DNA of 64,000 nucleotides, taken from assembly GCF_001015055.1 (NCBI RefSeq), contig NZ_BBWZ01000006.1, positions 62,001 to 126,000 on the forward strand, read 5' to 3'. The translations under genes and the position numbers were made by a program. This DNA is from Aneurinibacillus tyrosinisolvens (GTDB taxonomy: Bacteria; Bacillota; Bacilli; Aneurinibacillales; Aneurinibacillaceae). The notes below the pieces were generated by a model, which was not told the DNA's origin, made no database searches, and saw only the letters and a list, made by a program, of their open reading frames with translations. Below are positions 26,832 through 35,558 of the stretch, one piece after another (positions within the stretch are counted from its first letter, which is position 1; the number at the start of each line of letters is the position of its first letter).

Positions 26832-28285
26832 TGGTTGCCACCATTGTCATTATTTATTTACTTGTCGTCCTGGCTATTGGTTTTTATATGCGTTCTCGAA
26901 TAAAGAATGAGACGGATTTTCTGGCAGCCGGTGGAAAATTAGGAGCCGTTGTTGGAGGAGCCACCCTGGCTGCGACCCAAATGAGCGGCGGGACAGCGAT
27001 TGGAACCGTAGGATTTCATTACCAGGTTGGGTACAATTTTGCTTGGATATGGATAGCCATTTGGGCATCCTGGACGATTATGACGCTGCTGATTGCACCA
27101 AAAATGAAAGCCTTCTTTAATTCTCATAAGGCCTTGACCATTCCCGATTTACTAGGAACTCGCTTTGAAAGCAATAGAGTCAGAGTCATCGCCGTTATCA
27201 TTCTCCTGGTGTGTTTTGGTATGACGATTGTTGCGGAACTGGTTGGTGGCTCGTATTTGCTGAATGTTGTGTTTGGTTTATCAAAGACAGCAGGTGTTCT
27301 TATCATTGCAGCGGTATTTATCGCCTATACCGTGGCTGGTGGTTTGTTTGCTATCGCCTATACCGATTTGCTGCAGATGGCCATTTTTGTTGTTGGATTT
27401 GCCATTGCCATTCCGTTTGCAGTCGGAAAAGCAGGGGGATTTGCCGAATTAAATGCAAAGCTGGCTTCTATTGACCCTGGCTTAATCGGCAACGGTATGC
27501 CGCCCAATACGTTGATGGCTGTGGCTCTCTCCTTCTTCATCATGATGATTGGTTATCCCATTATTGCTGTTCGATTCTTCTCCATAAAAGATAATAAGAC
27601 GATCCGCAGAGCCGTTGGCTACTCCCTTATCTTCCAAGCCATTATTGCTGTTTCCGTATCGATTCTCGGGGTGAGTGCCAGAGTGCTTTATCCGCATTTA
27701 CAGTCTCCGGATTTAGCAAGCCCGACCATTGCAATGAATTTACTCCCCCCGGTGTTGGGCGGCCTCTTGCTAGCTGCTATTCTTGCGGCGATTCAATCAA
27801 CGGTGAGTGCGGTTCTTTTAATGTTAGGAAGTGCAATTTCCCACGATATACTTAAAAAAGTCATGAAAAAGGAGATGACCGATAAGCAGCAGGTGAAGAT
27901 AACAAGGATCGTGGTCCTGATTATGGGGATTCTGCCCATTCCTTTTGCGCTCAATCCACTACCGCTGATCCAACAAATTTGGATTAACGCAGCAGCTTTA
28001 ATCGGCTCATCCTTTGCAGTTGTTACTTTGTTAGGGCTTTACTGGAAACGAGGAACAACAGCTGGTGCGGTTTGTTCCATGGTCGGAGGTATCGGAAGTG
28101 CAATCATCTGGTTGGTGTTAGGGAATCCGTTTGGGCTAGATGCGGTCTATATTAGTATGCCGGTTAGCCTGCTGGGCATGGTGTTAGTTAGCTTAGTTAC
28201 CAAACCTGTTTCTAAAGAGGCACTGGCACCTTTCTTTAAAGATGAACAGATAAATATTTCTGATAATCAAACAATTGTAAGCTAG
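26831..28285 (+). CDS. Sodium:solute symporter (SSS family), second copy
   Basis: A 484-residue, about 13-helix transporter related to the copy at 20670. Family marks include SRIKNETDFLAAGGKLG, AATQMSGGTAIGTVG in helix 2, and the helix 6 signature region YTVAGGLFAIAYTDLLQM. The start at 26831 (MVATIVIIYLL) is set by the TAATG overlap with the small peptide gene, which excludes an upstream extension in the same frame. It is followed by an amidase and an M20 peptidase in the same direction. The two symporters share order and small partners but not close sequence, so they may take different members of a substrate family. Confidence 0.92.
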   Translation: MVATIVIIYLLVVLAIGFYMRSRIKNETDFLAAGGKLGAVVGGATLAATQMSGGTAIGTVGFHYQVGYNFAWIWIAIWASWTIMTLLIAPKMKAFFNSHKALTIPDLLGTRFESNRVRVIAVIILLVCFGMTIVAELVGGSYLLNVVFGLSKTAGVLIIAAVFIAYTVAGGLFAIAYTDLLQMAIFVVGFAIAIPFAVGKAGGFAELNAKLASIDPGLIGNGMPPNTLMAVALSFFIMMIGYPIIAVRFFSIKDNKTIRRAVGYSLIFQAIIAVSVSILGVSARVLYPHLQSPDLASPTIAMNLLPPVLGGLLLAAILAAIQSTVSAVLLMLGSAISHDILKKVMKKEMTDKQQVKITRIVVLIMGILPIPFALNPLPLIQQIWINAAALIGSSFAVVTLLGLYWKRGTTAGAVCSMVGGIGSAIIWLVLGNPFGLDAVYISMPVSLLGMVLVSLVTKPVSKEALAPFFKDEQINISDNQTIVS

Positions 28286-28323
28286 AGGAAGTAATAAATC
28301 TTTTAGGATGGGGTGATGAGTAA

Positions 28324-29679
28324 ATGAAAGTGATAGAGCAAATCCTGTTTCAATCTATTGAAGAAGTCGGTAATCTGTATCGGAAGAAGGAAGTGTCTCC
28401 CGTAGAGGTAACCGAGGCTACACTGAATCGACTCTATAGCCTTGAGCCGAAATTGAATGCCTTTATTACCGTCCTGCATGACGAGGCGATTGAAGAAGCC
28501 AAACGGGCAGAAGCTGTCTTTTTGAGAGGGGAGCAAGCTGGCAGGTTAACGGGGATCCCTATCTCAATCAAAGATATCTTTATGACGAAGGGTACCCGTA
28601 CGTCGTTAGCTTCTCGCATTCTGGCTAATCATGTTCCGGATCACAATTCTCACGTTTATACAGCGTTAAGAAATGCCGGTGCTGTAGTGTTCGGAAAAAA
28701 TAATATGCTTGAATTCGCTTACGGTTCGGTTCATTCCGACTATGGCCAATGCAACAACCCTTGGGATACAAAGAGAACGTCAGGTGGCTCGAGCACAGGT
28801 TCGGCAGCATCGGTGGGGGCGGGAATTGGATTCGCTTCTATCGGTACAGATACCGGGGGATCCATACGTATACCGGCTGCCTTCTGTGGTGTAGTTGGAA
28901 TGAAACCAAGCTATGAAACAGTAAATTCATATGGGCTTTTTCCTCTATCCGATTCCCTCGATCACATTGGTCCCCTCACTCGTACGGTCAGGGATAATGC
29001 TTATGTACTGCAGGAAATTGCCACCCGTCCTTGCGATTTTACACATACTTTTACAGGGGATATTCATGGAGTTAATATTGGTGTCATCCGTGAGTTTATT
29101 GATGACACACTTCATCCCGAAGTAAGATCATTGTTTGAGTCTGCCGTTGTCCAGCTGCAAGAGTTAGGAGCGGATATAACCGAGGTAGACATCCCTGGGA
29201 TTTTAACTGCGGAGGAAGCGGGGATGCCCATTATACTCGCGGAGGCTTCCTACCACCATAGAGAATGGGTACCGGGTCGAGCTGAGGATTACGCTCCGGG
29301 GACATATGGGAATCTGCGAGAGGGCCTTAAGATTGATGCTGTAAGTTATTTACAAGCATTGGAAGCACGTCGTCAATTCACAAATGTCGTAAATGAGGCC
29401 TTTGAGAAGGTAGATATACTCATTTGTCCTACAGCTCCATATCCGGCGACCGAAAAGGATCCGTCCTTTGAAGATGGAAATATAGATATCTCCAAGCGAA
29501 CCATCCCATTTAATATTACTGGACATCCAGCACTTAGTGTCTCTGCAGGGAACACAGCTTCCTTAAATTTACCCGTTGGACTGCAGTTGATAGGACGCTA
29601 CTATGAAGAGGAAACGGTTTATAGAGTAGCAGATGCTTACCAGCAGGCTACCGGAGGCTACCGAAGGCCTCCGCTATAA
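28324..29679 (+). CDS. Amidase-signature-family hydrolase
   Basis: A 451-residue amidase with the complete Ser-cisSer-Lys triad. The Lys is in SIKDIFMTKG near residue 81, the cis-Ser in GGSSTGSAASVGAG near 155, and the nucleophile Ser in GTDTGGSIRIP near 178. Family enzymes hydrolyse carboxamides, including glutamyl-tRNA(Gln), biuret derivatives, cyclic imide products and aryl amides. The ribosome site is GGGGTGATGAGTAA. It is close in sequence to the frameshifted amidase at 35559 (shared MTKGxRTSL, FGKNNMLEFAYGSVH), a recent duplication within the regulon. It lies 17 bases before an M20 peptidase. Confidence 0.92.
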   Translation: MKVIEQILFQSIEEVGNLYRKKEVSPVEVTEATLNRLYSLEPKLNAFITVLHDEAIEEAKRAEAVFLRGEQAGRLTGIPISIKDIFMTKGTRTSLASRILANHVPDHNSHVYTALRNAGAVVFGKNNMLEFAYGSVHSDYGQCNNPWDTKRTSGGSSTGSAASVGAGIGFASIGTDTGGSIRIPAAFCGVVGMKPSYETVNSYGLFPLSDSLDHIGPLTRTVRDNAYVLQEIATRPCDFTHTFTGDIHGVNIGVIREFIDDTLHPEVRSLFESAVVQLQELGADITEVDIPGILTAEEAGMPIILAEASYHHREWVPGRAEDYAPGTYGNLREGLKIDAVSYLQALEARRQFTNVVNEAFEKVDILICPTAPYPATEKDPSFEDGNIDISKRTIPFNITGHPALSVSAGNTASLNLPVGLQLIGRYYEEETVYRVADAYQQATGGYRRPPL

Positions 29680-29695
29680 AACAAAAGAGGCGTGA

Positions 29696-31054
29696 GTGAC
29701 CGTGAAAAGGGAACCGATCGAACAGCAGATTAGCAAGAAGCAGGATGAATACATCGAGATGCTATTTCAGCTTTTAAGACAACCGAGCATTAGTTCAGAA
29801 GATATTGGTGTAAGGGAATGCGCAACTCTTCTAAAAGAGTTGATGTGCCAGTCCGGTATCAATGCCCAAGTTATTGATACCGAAGGACACCCCATCGTCT
29901 TTGGAGAGGTGTATTCTTCGAACAGCGATTTCACACTTTTGATTTACGGTCATTATGATGTTCAACCTGCCGAACCTGTTGATGAATGGCTCAGTCCACC
30001 CTTCGAACCGGAAATTCGGGAGGGGAAAATCTTTGCGCGAGGAGCAGGCGACAATAAAGGACAGTTAATGGCGCAGGTGTTGGCTGTCAAAACGATGCTG
30101 GATCTTTACGGAGAGTTGCCTGTTAATGTCAAGATGGTATTTGACGGCGAGGAAGAAAATACAAGTAAGAATTTCGAACCTTTTGTTTTAAAGTACAGGG
30201 AATTGCTTAAAGCTGACCTCGTATATACCTCTGATGGTCCGCTTGATTCAAGTGGAGCGCCTATCGTTATGCTGGGCTGCAGGGGAATGCTTTATCTGGA
30301 GTTGACGGCTGAAGGGGCCGAACGTGATAATCATTCCGGGAACAAGGGGGGAATTGTTCCGAATCCGGCCTGGAAATTGATTCATTTACTTCATTCGATG
30401 TGTGCGCCGGATGGAATGGTTAAAATTAGTGGGTTTTATGACCAGGTGAGACAACCGACTGCTAAGGAGCTAAAGCAAATCACAAAGCTTCCTTATGATT
30501 CAGTAGAAACGGCTAGGGCATTCGGTTTAAAAACATTGGCCATGGATGGTTCCACCTATTACCGTAAGCTCTCCCTTGAGCCAACATTTAACATCAGCGG
30601 ACTAACCAGCGGTTATGGGGGGGAAGGAGTTAAAACGATTATTCCGAGTAAGGCGAAGGTGAAATTAGACATTCGGCTTGCTGCAGATCAGAATCCTGAC
30701 GACATTTATACGCTGGTAAAACAACACGTGGAAATGCATGCTCCCGATGTGAGGATTCGCTGCCTGGGTAAGGTGAAACCTTCTCGAACATCTCTATCGC
30801 TGGATACGGTTCAGAGGGTTATTGCTTCTGTGAAAACAGCCTACAATCAAGAGCCAATTGTGATGCTTGCTTCTGGTGCCACATTTCCGGACTATGTTTT
30901 TACACAGACCCTCGGTATTCCGTCCGTTCTTGTTCCTTACGCTAATGCCGATGAAAACAACCATGCTCCGAATGAGAACATGGATGTAGTTTGTTTTTTT
31001 CAAGGGATTAAAACCACATGTCAGGTCCTCGTCGATTTAGGAAAAATCAGGTAG
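29696..31054 (+). CDS. M20-family dipeptidase-like hydrolase (CNDP/carnosinase type)
   Basis: A 452-residue M20 enzyme of the longer dipeptidase branch. The ligands are IYGHYDVQP (His, Asp), GRGAGDNKG given here as ARGAGDNKG, DGEEENTS (Glu-Glu) and NADENNHAPNENM (last His). RDNHSGNKGG marks the lid domain. Members cut dipeptides such as carnosine or N-terminally blocked amino acids. The start is uncertain between GTG 29696 and GTG 29702, both behind AAAAGAGG. It ends the operon of sigma-54 promoter 2 and is followed by a strong terminator. It is the third M20 enzyme of the region, so several peptide-like bonds appear to be targeted. Confidence 0.9.
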   Translation: MTVKREPIEQQISKKQDEYIEMLFQLLRQPSISSEDIGVRECATLLKELMCQSGINAQVIDTEGHPIVFGEVYSSNSDFTLLIYGHYDVQPAEPVDEWLSPPFEPEIREGKIFARGAGDNKGQLMAQVLAVKTMLDLYGELPVNVKMVFDGEEENTSKNFEPFVLKYRELLKADLVYTSDGPLDSSGAPIVMLGCRGMLYLELTAEGAERDNHSGNKGGIVPNPAWKLIHLLHSMCAPDGMVKISGFYDQVRQPTAKELKQITKLPYDSVETARAFGLKTLAMDGSTYYRKLSLEPTFNISGLTSGYGGEGVKTIIPSKAKVKLDIRLAADQNPDDIYTLVKQHVEMHAPDVRIRCLGKVKPSRTSLSLDTVQRVIASVKTAYNQEPIVMLASGATFPDYVFTQTLGIPSVLVPYANADENNHAPNENMDVVCFFQGIKTTCQVLVDLGKIR

Positions 31055-31069
31055 CTTTTGTTTACATCC

Positions 31070-31096
31070 AGGAGAACATAAAGTTCTCCTTTTACT
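31070..31096 (+). terminator. Terminator of the second sigma-54 operon
   Basis: AGGAGAAC (31070-31077) pairs with GTTCTCCT (31083-31090) and a T-rich tail follows. Confidence 0.85.
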
Positions 31097-31127
31097 TATT
31101 TTGTAAAAACAAAAGTGAACTATTAAA

Positions 31128-31197
31128 TTTGCATTAATTTTAAAAATTAATACGTAAAATTTTATTTTTTATAAAAAAAGTAATTGAAATTGCAAAA
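31128..31197. promoter_or_regulatory. Candidate Lrp-type control region
   Basis: TTTGCA at 31128-31133 and the 15-mer ATTGAAATTGCAAAA at 31183-31197. The 15-mer is identical to that in the lrp-type promoter at 10082. The region is extremely AT-rich and ends about 105 bases before the M28-like start. No -24/-12 motif is found here, unlike the neighbouring operons. Confidence 0.5.
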
Positions 31198-31303
31198 AAG
31201 TATGTATTAAGATAGTGATATGATAAATATCTTTTTCTACAAAATTTTCTGAAACAAACATCTATTCTAAATAGTTTATATGAATGATAGGAGGAATGTA
31301 ATC

Positions 31304-33058
31304 ATGACTCAAAAACAGCTGGACGCAGTGCAGCAACTATTAGTGGAAGAAGTAAGCGAGAAGAATTTAATGGAATACACCGAGGAAGTATCGAAAGAGG
31401 TTCGTTTATCGGGGACACATGAAGAATACCGTGCATTTCAGTACGTGAAGGATACGCTGGAAGGATTCGGCTTATCGACTCAGCTGTTAGAATGCGATGC
31501 TTACATCAGCTTGCCAGGCGAGGCAAGCCTCCGCGTAGACGACAAAGAGTTTAAATGTATCACCCACTCCATGGCCCAGCCTACTCAGGAGGGAGGATTG
31601 CAAGGTGAACTTGTCTATGTAGGAAAAGGCCTGCCGCAGGATTACCAGCAAGCGGATGTCCAAGGGAAAATTGTATTGATTGATGGATTGGCCGTACCTG
31701 GTGCAGTCAAGCTGGCGCAACAGTTCGGAGCGATCGCGGCTCTCTTCATCAATGCGGCCTATACACATGAAATGATTGTCTCCCCTGTATGGGGAAGCCC
31801 GACTCCCGAGACGCAACAGTTATTGCCGAAAATCCCGGTTGCTTCTGTGAATCATGCGGATGGGGAAGGGATTAAGGCGGACGTTAAAGGCGGCGCGAAG
31901 TTGAGCGTATGGATGAAGACGGAAGTTGATACTGGCTGGCGCAAGATTCCGACGTTGATTGCAGAGATTCCCGGTACGGTGGAACCGGATAAGTTCGTCA
32001 TGTTTAGCGGACATATTGACTCATGGCATTATGGAGCCATGGATAACGGTTCAGCCGACGCAACCATGATGGAAGTAGCGCGGATCCTCTCTGAAAACCG
32101 GGATAAACTGCGAAGAACACTGAGACTTGCCTTCTGGTCTGGGCATTCCCATGGACGATATGCAGGATCAGCCTGGTACTGTGATACTTATTGGGAAGAA
32201 CTTTATGAGAATTGCGTATTACATATTAACGTTGATTCCGTTGGCGGGAAAGGTGCTACCATCCTGAGCGAAGCAAACAGTATGGCAGAAACGAAAGATT
32301 TGGCTGCCGGTCCGGTTGCTGCAATTGCTGATCAGGAATTTATCGGTTCACGCTTTGGACGTGCAGGAGATCAGTCCTTCTTAGGCACAGGAACGCCATC
32401 TTTATTTATGGGGTTATCCGAACAGCAGCCTTCCACTGATCCTGCTGCACAGGCATTTGCCATGCTCTTTGGGGGAGGACGTGCCGGCGGGTTTGGCTGG
32501 TGGTGGCATACTACGGAAGATACGATCGATAAACTGGATCCTGACAATTTGGTTCGTGACTGCAAAATCTACGTGGGAACTGTGTATGAAGCTTGCTCTA
32601 ACCCGATTCTGCCAGTCAATCAGCTCTCTGCAGTGCAAGAGTTGAAAGGCCATTTAATCGCTTATCAGGAGAAGGCGGGCGAACGCTTAGATTTGGCCAA
32701 ATCCGTGGATCGCATAACAGCGTTGGAGAATCTGGTGACAGAAATATATGCATCCATCCATAATAAAATCCTAACCGAAGAACAGGTATCCCTGGTGAAT
32801 CAAGGATTAATGGACTTATCCCGTATCCTGATTCCGCTTAACTATATTCGGGGCAGCATTTATGAACACGACCTTGCACTAAAGCAGGCGCCGATTCCCG
32901 CTCTTGCGGAAATTGATCAACTCGCTGAAGTGGAAGTGGGAAGCGATGCATTCTATCAATACAAAACACTTTTGGTCCGCAGAGTCAATCGTGTCAACCA
33001 TGCTTTATTGCAAGGAAGCCAGGTTTCGACCGAGTTACTGAATAAATTAGCTGACTAA
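31304..33058 (+). CDS. M28-like hydrolase with PA-type insert, altered active site, second copy
   Basis: A 584-residue paralogue of the protein at 24809. The M28 ligands are SGHIDSWHYG (His), AMDNGSAD (bridging Asp), NVDSVGG and WHTTEDTID. The expected Glu-Glu is again replaced, here by WSGHSHGRYAGSAW. A PA-type insert lies near residues 95-200 and a helical tail follows residue 450. The start is the ATG at 31304 because AGGAGG sits 9 bases before it. It heads a unit with an old yellow enzyme and a ketopantoate-reductase-like gene and lacks a sigma-54 promoter. A different control (perhaps the Lrp-type regulator) is likely, so the two copies may serve different conditions or substrates. Confidence 0.85.
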   Translation: MTQKQLDAVQQLLVEEVSEKNLMEYTEEVSKEVRLSGTHEEYRAFQYVKDTLEGFGLSTQLLECDAYISLPGEASLRVDDKEFKCITHSMAQPTQEGGLQGELVYVGKGLPQDYQQADVQGKIVLIDGLAVPGAVKLAQQFGAIAALFINAAYTHEMIVSPVWGSPTPETQQLLPKIPVASVNHADGEGIKADVKGGAKLSVWMKTEVDTGWRKIPTLIAEIPGTVEPDKFVMFSGHIDSWHYGAMDNGSADATMMEVARILSENRDKLRRTLRLAFWSGHSHGRYAGSAWYCDTYWEELYENCVLHINVDSVGGKGATILSEANSMAETKDLAAGPVAAIADQEFIGSRFGRAGDQSFLGTGTPSLFMGLSEQQPSTDPAAQAFAMLFGGGRAGGFGWWWHTTEDTIDKLDPDNLVRDCKIYVGTVYEACSNPILPVNQLSAVQELKGHLIAYQEKAGERLDLAKSVDRITALENLVTEIYASIHNKILTEEQVSLVNQGLMDLSRILIPLNYIRGSIYEHDLALKQAPIPALAEIDQLAEVEVGSDAFYQYKTLLVRRVNRVNHALLQGSQVSTELLNKLAD

Positions 33059-33081
33059 AATAAGGTAATGGAGTTGTTTTC

Positions 33082-34092
33082 ATGCCAAGTTTATTTGATC
33101 CTATCAAGCTTTGTAATCTAGAGATCAAAAACCGTGTCATCATGTCACCTATGTGCCAGTATCAAGCTTCCAATAAGAAGGGAATGGTCGAGAATTGGCA
33201 TTTGATTCACTATGTATCACGCGCCATGGGAGGCACAGGGCTGATTTTAACTGAAATGACCGATGTGGAAGCGCGTGGACGCATTACTGAGGGCTGCCTG
33301 GGTATCTATAATGATGCTCAGGTAGACGGGTTCAAACTCATCATTGAAGAGTGTCATCGCTACGGTTCAAAAATCGGAATGCAAATTTCACATGCAGGGA
33401 GAAAATCAACGATTGCGGGCGGGGACATTGTCGCCCCCTCTGCGATTCCTTTCTCCAAGGAGAGCCCTGTTCCCCGTGTTTTAACGAAGGCAGAAATAGA
33501 AGGGATTGTGGAACAGTTTGGAAGGGGAGCCGAGCGAGCGATTGAAGCGGGCTTTGATACGATTGAATTGCACGGGGCGCACGGCTATCTTATCCATCAA
33601 TTCATGTCACCTGCAAGCAATAAACGGGAAGATGAATACGGGAACCGGACGAAATTTGCACTTGACGTCATTCGGACAGTCAAACAGGCGATGCCATCGG
33701 GGATGCCCCTTATATTCCGTGTGTCTGCTGTGGAGTACCTGGAAGGAGGTTACACCTTCGAGGAGATGCTGTCCATGTCCCATCTGTTTAAGGAGGCGGG
33801 GGTTGATGTCTTCGATGTGAGTACTGGAGGCGACTCCTCCTATCGTCCGGAGGTATATCCCGCTTACCAGGCCAGGTATGCTGCTGCTTACAGGAAGGAA
33901 CTTGAGGTTCCGATCATTAGCGTGGGGAAATTGGAGAATCCGTATGTAGCCGAAGCCGTTATACGAAATGAACAAGCGGACATGGTTTGTATAGGGAAAG
34001 GCATGCTTCGTAATCCTTACTGGGCGAAAGAAGCGGCAGCCACTCTGGGAGTCAGCCTTGAACTGCCTGGTGTTTACAACATGGCCTATTAA
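33082..34092 (+). CDS. Old yellow enzyme-like NAD(P)H:flavin oxidoreductase (YqjM type)
   Basis: A 336-residue FMN-dependent TIM-barrel ene-reductase of the YqjM/NamA branch. It has the redox-tuning Cys in SPMCQYQA near residue 25, NWHLIHYVSRAMGGTGL, substrate-binding His residues in IQISHAGRKS (read here as MQISHAGRKS), HGAHGYLIHQFMSP, and the FMN-phosphate loop near VSVGKLENP. These enzymes reduce activated C=C bonds, such as enones, maleimides and nitroalkenes, using NAD(P)H. It follows the M28-like gene by 23 bases. A reduction step in the pathway suggests the substrate contains an unsaturated ring or chain. Confidence 0.92.
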   Translation: MPSLFDPIKLCNLEIKNRVIMSPMCQYQASNKKGMVENWHLIHYVSRAMGGTGLILTEMTDVEARGRITEGCLGIYNDAQVDGFKLIIEECHRYGSKIGMQISHAGRKSTIAGGDIVAPSAIPFSKESPVPRVLTKAEIEGIVEQFGRGAERAIEAGFDTIELHGAHGYLIHQFMSPASNKREDEYGNRTKFALDVIRTVKQAMPSGMPLIFRVSAVEYLEGGYTFEEMLSMSHLFKEAGVDVFDVSTGGDSSYRPEVYPAYQARYAAAYRKELEVPIISVGKLENPYVAEAVIRNEQADMVCIGKGMLRNPYWAKEAAATLGVSLELPGVYNMAY

Positions 34093-34134
34093 TATGGAGT
34101 TGTAGAACGAAGAAAGGGAGAGGGGGAAACAGCA

Positions 34135-35187
34135 ATGAAAATCACCATCATCGGTGCCGGAGCCATCGGCGGAGTGGTAGGTGCCTGCTTAGCCAAAGCC
34201 GGAGAGGACATTACATTCGTAGATACCGCGCAGAACCATGTGTTAAAAATGAAAGAATACGGACTGACGATTAAAGGAAATGAGAATAGCTTTACGATTC
34301 CAGTGAAAGCAATGACCCTCGAAGAGCTTCTTGAACTTGGCGAACCGTTAGAAACTGTGTTTCTTTGTGTGAAGGCACAGCATACAGGCGGCGCAGTGAA
34401 TTCGTTTAAACATCTTTTAACTCCTGACGCCACTGTCGTTTCGTTTCAAAACGGGCTATGCGAGCAGGAAATCGCTAATCTGATTGGAAAGGATCGAACG
34501 GTCGGGTGCTTCATTAATCTATTTGCCGACTATCTGGAACCCGGGCTTGTTCAATATGGCGGAGTTGGCAGTGTGTATATCGGGGAGCTGGATGGCACTA
34601 TCTCTGCACGGGTCCAAAACCTTGTAGCTTGCCTTTCTGCATTGGGGACAGCGAAAGCAACGGATAACATCTGGGGATACTTATGGGGAAAACTAGCCTA
34701 CGGGGCGATTTTGACTGCTACTGCCTTAACCGATGAAACCATTGCAGATGTACTGGAACCGGAACGCAACCGTAAGATGCTGATGGACCTGGCTGCGGAG
34801 GTCCTGGCCGTAGCGGATTATCTTCAAATTAGGCCGATGGGATTTGACGACTGGGAACCTTCCCTGGTCTATCCTATCGAAACGCGTGATTTGGAGAAAA
34901 TTAATTTGCAAGTTGATACGCTAATCCAGAGGCTTCGCACTTATACCAAGACGAAAACGGGTATTTGGCGGGATCTGGCTGTACGTAAGAGAAAGACAGA
35001 AGTTCCCTATCATTTAACGCCTGTGATTGAAGTGGGTGAGGCTGCGGGGATTAAATTGCCACTGACAGAATCCGTTCTGTTGATGATTAGAGAGGTTGAG
35101 GAAGGTAAGAGAGAGATGTCGCTTTCAAACCTGGAAATTTTGCATGATTTATATCAGAAAAATAGAGTTGAACAGGCATCCTCTTAA
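34135..35187 (+). CDS. Ketopantoate reductase-family oxidoreductase
   Basis: A 350-residue two-domain NADP-type reductase. The N-terminal Rossmann motif is GAGAIGGVVGACLAKAG, VFLCVKAQHT follows it, and the cofactor-Asn region reads VSFQNGL. The C-terminal half is an all-helical domain with WGKLAYGAI carrying the conserved Lys. True PanE makes pantoate for CoA, but this copy lies in a catabolic unit with an ene-reductase and a peptidase-like hydrolase, so it more likely acts on a 2-oxo or 3-hydroxy acid from the pathway. Ribosome site GAGAGGGGGAAACAGCA. A strong terminator follows. Confidence 0.88.
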   Translation: MKITIIGAGAIGGVVGACLAKAGEDITFVDTAQNHVLKMKEYGLTIKGNENSFTIPVKAMTLEELLELGEPLETVFLCVKAQHTGGAVNSFKHLLTPDATVVSFQNGLCEQEIANLIGKDRTVGCFINLFADYLEPGLVQYGGVGSVYIGELDGTISARVQNLVACLSALGTAKATDNIWGYLWGKLAYGAILTATALTDETIADVLEPERNRKMLMDLAAEVLAVADYLQIRPMGFDDWEPSLVYPIETRDLEKINLQVDTLIQRLRTYTKTKTGIWRDLAVRKRKTEVPYHLTPVIEVGEAAGIKLPLTESVLLMIREVEEGKREMSLSNLEILHDLYQKNRVEQASS

Positions 35188-35212
35188 TTTCTTTCAATTC
35201 TTTGCGAGAAGT

Positions 35213-35250
35213 AGAAAAAACGGCTCCCTGGTTGTGGGAGCCGTTTTTTT
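35213..35250 (+). terminator. Terminator after the ketopantoate reductase-like gene
   Basis: AAAACGGCTCCC and GGGAGCCGTTTT form a long perfect stem with a 7-base loop, and T7 follows. Confidence 0.93.
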
Positions 35251-35310
35251 GCAAGGCGGCATCTTTTCCTTCTTTTTTATCCCCTCTTTTTTGACTCTCT
35301 TTACCTTCTC

Positions 35311-35346
35311 ATTAGGTTTATTATTTTAAACCTAACAGACCCTAAT
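35311..35346. promoter_or_regulatory. Candidate activator enhancer site 3 (triple half-site)
   Basis: ATTAGGTT at 35311, CCTAA at 35331 and CCTAAT at 35341. The offsets of +20 and +30 equal those of site 2. TTAGGTTTA (35312-35320) and TAAACCTAA (35327-35335) form a 9-bp palindrome. The last half-site begins 52 bases before the -24 box, as at site 2. Confidence 0.72.
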
Positions 35347-35392
35347 AAGAGTAATAATTACACAACAATCAGAAAAAAGATCTGATTTGGAT

Positions 35393-35408
35393 TGGCACAA
35401 AAGTTGCT
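35393..35408 (+). promoter_or_regulatory. Sigma-54 promoter 3 (-24/-12)
   Basis: TGGCACAAAAGTTGCT at 35393-35408 fits TGGCAC-N5-TTGC(A/T) perfectly. A 150-base untranslated leader separates it from the amidase start. Confidence 0.94.
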
Positions 35409-35558
35409 TAAAAGATTTATAAAGGAAAACAAAAAGTACATAACCCCAATCTCTATTGAAATTTTTTAAGAAAAGTAAGTCTCAAAATAACACAGGCGCA
35501 ATTATGTTGTAAAAATTAATATCCTTTCTGATAGGGGTAGAATGAGGAGAATAACAGA

